DNA from: Clitopilus passeckerianus
Lineage: Eukaryota > Basidiomycota > Agaricomycetes > Agaricales > Entolomataceae
DNA length: 64,000 nt
Assembly (NCBI GenBank): GCA_944990035.1
Contig: CALYLX010000128.1
Coordinates: forward strand, 1,922,001-1,986,000
Direction: 5' to 3'
A model generated the notes under the pieces. The model made no database searches. It saw only the letters and a list, made by a program, of their open reading frames with translations, and was not told where the DNA came from. The position numbers and the translations under genes are program-made. Of this stretch, positions 60,352-64,000 are shown piece after piece (within the stretch, counting starts at the first letter, position 1; every line of letters begins with the position of its first letter).

Positions 60352-62473
60352 ATGAACACGACTGTCGCTACTTCGTCGGAGGCAAAGGACTCGTTGGACA
60401 AGGACAGCAGTTCACTTCAACAGTTATTCGCGGCACTGGCCACTGATGGTTCGAAGCCAGAGGATCCCGTCTCGCTGGACTATGCACTGGGCACCATTGT
60501 CGCGGCAATGAACACCATTGCAAGAGAAAGCAAGAACTTGAAATTGACATGAAGGAGCTGCAGGGGACGGTTGGAGCCCTCCATCAAACGTCAACAAGCA
60601 AGGATGAGGAATTACAGGAAGCGCATGAGGTATGGTCCGACGACACGCGATTGACTACCGCTGTGGCTCACTGTGTTCTAGGAAATGGTGGCGCTCAAGG
60701 GTCGTATCAACGAATACAAGGCAGAAATAGGTGCGCTCAAGACGGTAAGTCTATTCCAATTCTAGCAATGAAACACCTACTGAAATCTTTCTAGGCTGAA
60801 GAAAAGCATATCGAGCAGATTGGGAGTCTGAAGCGAGTGAGTAACTCATTTGTGTTTGAGTGTTAGCCAGATGAACGTTCAGGAAATTCAGCAAAACGAA
60901 CTTCATTCTGAATCGGCTATTGACGACAAGAACACCTGAAGGTCAGCTTAGGCTCGTCGTTGTTGAAACTCAATGCTCATTAAAATCAGGAGGAAGATGT
61001 CAAGTTCGACTTGAAACCTGAGCCATGTGAATGGGAAGCTACGATCTGGGATTTGGAGGAGGTGAGATACGGCGTCACTACTATTGGCATTTCGGCATTG
61101 TTGATATACCTCTTTAGAGATGTTCTTCTTTGGAATCGCAACTGGCCGATGCCATTCACGACCGAGAAAAGCTCGACGAGAAGAAGCAACTGCAAAACAA
61201 AGATAAAGGAATCAAGGCGGTGAGTTCATCCTATGTATCGCCTTCAGCTAAGCTATGACAGGCCAGAACCAAGCTTCGAAAGGAGAAGAAGGACACTTTG
61301 ACAAAGATAGAGGACCTTGAGAAGACGAACGAAGCTACGCAAAATGTATGAGCTACCCTTCGCTGTCCACCCAAGCCCTGATGCCTGAGTTTCAGAGACT
61401 CGATTCAACCGTTGTTCAAGTGAAGAGATTGAAGAGGGAACTCAACGAGGTGGGCAATATCCCAGATTCCAATCATACCTCGACTGACATTCAATCTGAA
61501 TTCAGGAAAGGACTAGAACTGTTGAGTGACTCAAATCGGGGTTTCGTAATGCTGCTCATTAAGCACAGAAATCGATGGCGAGGGACTGAGTCGACGTTCT
61601 TCGGGTAGGTGAACCCTTGCATGTCTCGGTAGCCTGATTTGCATATTCCGGCGCAGTTCTATTCCTCAACGACGTTCCAACGTTATATGAGGAACCTGCC
61701 CTCACCGTTGTATCCCAATAGTATTCGAAATATTGCAACCGGGACCAGGATCTTGACCTTGTATGCCACGAATATTTCTGAAATGAATCGACATTAATAA
61801 CCTTCCCAGAACCCATTTGCACAGCTGTAGGTCTCCACTCACCTACCCAAGAATGGGAAGAATTCTGCTCACTAGGACTGTTGCAGTCAAGCTCGACCGT
61901 TCATAACATTGGATCGCCGCCTGCTCAGCTTTGAGGGTCTGCATGCCTTGGCCTTCTGCACGTCTCCCAAACATGAAGAGACAGGTGGTGGTACATGGTA
62001 TCCCTGTCCGACTTTTCAAGGAATCGGTGGCAAGGAAGTGGAACTTTTCGTCAAGGAGCACGGAAACTTGAGATATGCTGGAGTATTTCACTGCCATTTG
62101 ACTCTGGAATGGAGCGATCAAGGCGTCCTCAGGCCTGATGATTTAGTTGAGTCTCATTGCTGAACATTCTTCTGAATCTAATCGCTAGCTCAGCATCCCA
62201 ATGTCGTATTGAAAGGATCCCGAACTGTACACGCCCGTACCAACCCCATACATAAGACAAGGAGAGCTCCTCCAGGGATATCGTCAAAATTCCTACAGAA
62301 TGGATTGCGTTCTCTTGGAATGCATTGGGTTTAACCGCGTTTTGTATGATATCCTCCTACCGGGCGAGAGTCAGAACAAACCTCAGCTAGGAGGCATGAA
62401 ACGCCCAGGCGAAGGTGGGCACTCGGGCGGGCAAAAGAAGAAACATTGCCATAACAAACCAGGAGCAGGCTAA
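60352..62473 (+). pseudogene. Coiled-coil / DUF6697-like gene with broken frame
   Basis: Starts MNTTVATSSEAKDSLDK and ends HNKPGAG-stop. The N-terminal half is a long coiled coil in short exons (KQELEIDMKELQ, EMVALKGRINEYKAEIGALK, QLADAIHDREKLDEKKQLQ, KKDTLTKIEDLEK). The C-terminal half has phrases of the Agaricomycete DUF6697 domain: PTLYEEPALTVVS, KEVELFVKEHGNLRYAGVF, and RMDCVLLECIGF near the end. A one-base frame slip is needed near 60525 (IARE to KQELE) and near 60935, and a TAG follows VVSQ at 61721. I see no splice alternative for the first slip. It may be a decayed copy, or sequence error may account for the slips. Function of DUF6697 unknown. Confidence 0.5.
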
Positions 62474-62780
62474 TAGGTCGATGGTTGAGAAGGCTATGAA
62501 GAGGGCGTAGTCGATTATGATGATTGTCTCTGACAAATGATGTTCTTTATTTGTCCTCGATATCTTGTTCATAAACCTGTACCAGTGGTTATGTATATGC
62601 ATCATGTTTGCAATCCCAGCGGCCTTAGTTGTTGGGCAACCTAAAATTAATGACTGAATCTCAGAGGGATTTGCATTTCGGATTAAAATCAATATTCACC
62701 ATCTCGAGACTTCTCGTGATATCCCTTCCGAACCGGCGTTCCAGTTATATGACAGCCCTTTTCTTCTGACCACGATTGCA
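62474..62780. other. Intergenic region
   Basis: About 300 bp between the DUF6697-like gene and the next exon chain. The start codon of the next gene could not be located with confidence within it. Confidence 0.4.
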
Positions 62781-64000
62781 CGACACAACGAAATCCCAGC
62801 TTTCCCATGACTTTGACGCCAGAAGAGGGAAGAAAGGAATTCAGCCTCTTTTGGGCTCTCGTCGAAAAGAACCTATCCTGCTCAACGCTCTGAAAGATGG
62901 TATACAAGACCAAAGCCGCATTGCCGAGACGAACAAGGTAATAGGAGGCTACCAAAGGTGTCTAACAGCCTGACCCTCTTCTTGTCGCAGCCCCACGAGA
63001 CTACAGGTGTTCAGGAAGATGCAGCAGAAAGTCTGCTTCTCTCTCAAAACTATTCACAAAGAACCCAAGTGAGTTTTGCGCTTGCTATAACCCAGCCGGG
63101 ATCGCGGGTCCCAGCTTCGCTCGGGAGCAAAGCACTCACCCTTCGCATTGCAGAACCAGATGGATGACGCCGTACGCAGGATTACACCTCTGATGATGGC
63201 GAGCGAGGCTGACCATTTACCAGTATGCCCAACAGCTCGAATTTCAAGACCGCGCAGAAGCCAGATTGCAAGCTTTCCGATACGAGATACCCATGCAGTA
63301 CTATCACCCAGGAATACTCTGCCATAGGACCCACCCAGAGTTTCAGCGGATGCTACTCGCAGTATCGAAGGGTTATGGACCTTTAATCCCTGAACCGACA
63401 AATCAGCAACCTATTTGTCGCTCGTCTGTGGACATGGCCAAATATCTCAGAAGACAAGTGGCAAGTGTAACCTTCTATATTCCCTTTCACTATCTGAACA
63501 AGTTCTGTTTCAGCATCCGACGTGAGTGATTAGACCTAGTGTGGTCGCAAGTCCGTATTGATTTTGGCTCTTGATTCAGTCGGTTCCATATCATCACAGC
63601 CAACGAAATTGAATGGGTCATATGTGAAGGTAGACACTGGGGCGTTCTTTTCGGACCTCCGAATTCTTTCAGTGGCCCGAATGCCGCGCCCTGGCGTTCA
63701 CCTGAGTTATTGGCAGTAAAGCATAAAGTGAACTCTATTTTCTACGTCGATGGACCATTCGTGTTCTACTTGGGAGAATATATTGGATGCACGACAGATC
63801 TCTGGTTTCCACTTGGTGTCAGATATCCTAGCAACGCAATTGTAAGTCTTCGTCAGTAAACCGTCAAATACTCCATCATGAAACAACGTCTTCATTCTAG
63901 TTAATTGATACATTGCAAGATATGGCTCAAAAACGACGCAAGAAACCTGCTGATACTGGACCGCTAGGTTGGGGAAATCACATACGAGACCGGTTACTGG
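62781..64000 (+). CDS. Unrecognised gene, continues past right edge
   Basis: An exon chain on the plus strand: KEPILLNALKDGIQDQS, then PHETTGVQEDAAESLLLSQ, then a helical block EFQDRAEARLQAFRYEIP and HPEFQRMLLAVSKGYGPLIP. After a further intron the frame reads FHIITANEIEWVICEGRH, WGVLFGPPNSFSGPNAAPW and GPFVFYLGEYIGCTTDLW. After the intron at about 63842-63900 it continues LIDTLQDMAQKRRKKP to the window edge. The layout (helical N-part, then a compact aromatic-rich domain, YLGEY phrase) recalls its left neighbour, so the two may be distant relatives. The 5' end is uncertain and the 3' end is missing. Confidence 0.5.

Noticed and set aside
1..64000. Transposons, CRISPR arrays, viral genes
   Set aside because: No reverse transcriptase, transposase, integrase, long terminal repeats or regularly spaced repeats were seen.

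Overview
The window is nuclear DNA of a mushroom-forming basidiomycete (Agaricomycetes type). Genes on both strands are cut by many short GT...AG introns of about 48-65 nt. Products include a myosin-motor chitin synthase, a fungal auxin-carrier-like transporter, a GPI-type GH16 enzyme and a PTR2 peptide transporter. No bacterial operons, CRISPR arrays, viral genes or intact transposons were seen. Genes were assembled by hand from exon translations, so outer limits and key motifs are firmer than every internal splice site.

Left part (1-16.3 kb): the 3' end of an F-box/LRR-like gene, a membrane-anchored alpha/beta hydrolase, a very large minus-strand class V chitin synthase (motor, cytochrome-b5-like segments, synthase, DEK_C tail), a divergent COPI beta'-subunit gene (SEC27), an MFS hexose transporter and an intron-containing tRNA-Tyr(GTA).

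Middle (16.3-37 kb): an unrecognised helical protein, an auxin-efflux-carrier-like transporter, an amino-acid permease beside a PTR2 oligopeptide transporter (a nitrogen-uptake pair), a minus-strand membrane protein with a degenerate WW domain, a Pcd1-type Nudix hydrolase and a membrane-anchored disordered protein.

Right part (38.5-64 kb): a cytochrome P450, a GPI-type GH16 glucanase, a small Cys-motif protein, a membrane-anchored histidine acid phosphatase, a conserved single-domain-like 400-residue protein, two tandem secreted eight-cysteine proteins, a disordered protein, a phosphatase with one active and one dead DSP domain, auxilin/SWA2 divergent from mitochondrial methionyl-tRNA synthetase (MSM1), a coiled-coil/DUF6697-like gene that looks broken, and a further partial gene running off the right edge.

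Two themes connect the genes. One is cell-wall building and secretion: chitin synthase, GH16, COPI, auxilin and the secreted paralogs. The other is nutrient uptake: sugar, amino-acid and peptide transporters plus the acid phosphatase. No single new multi-gene system is evident. The most distinctive items are the tandem eight-cysteine proteins whose introns differ, the active-plus-dead double phosphatase, the altered switch II of the chitin-synthase motor, and several in-frame introns without stops.
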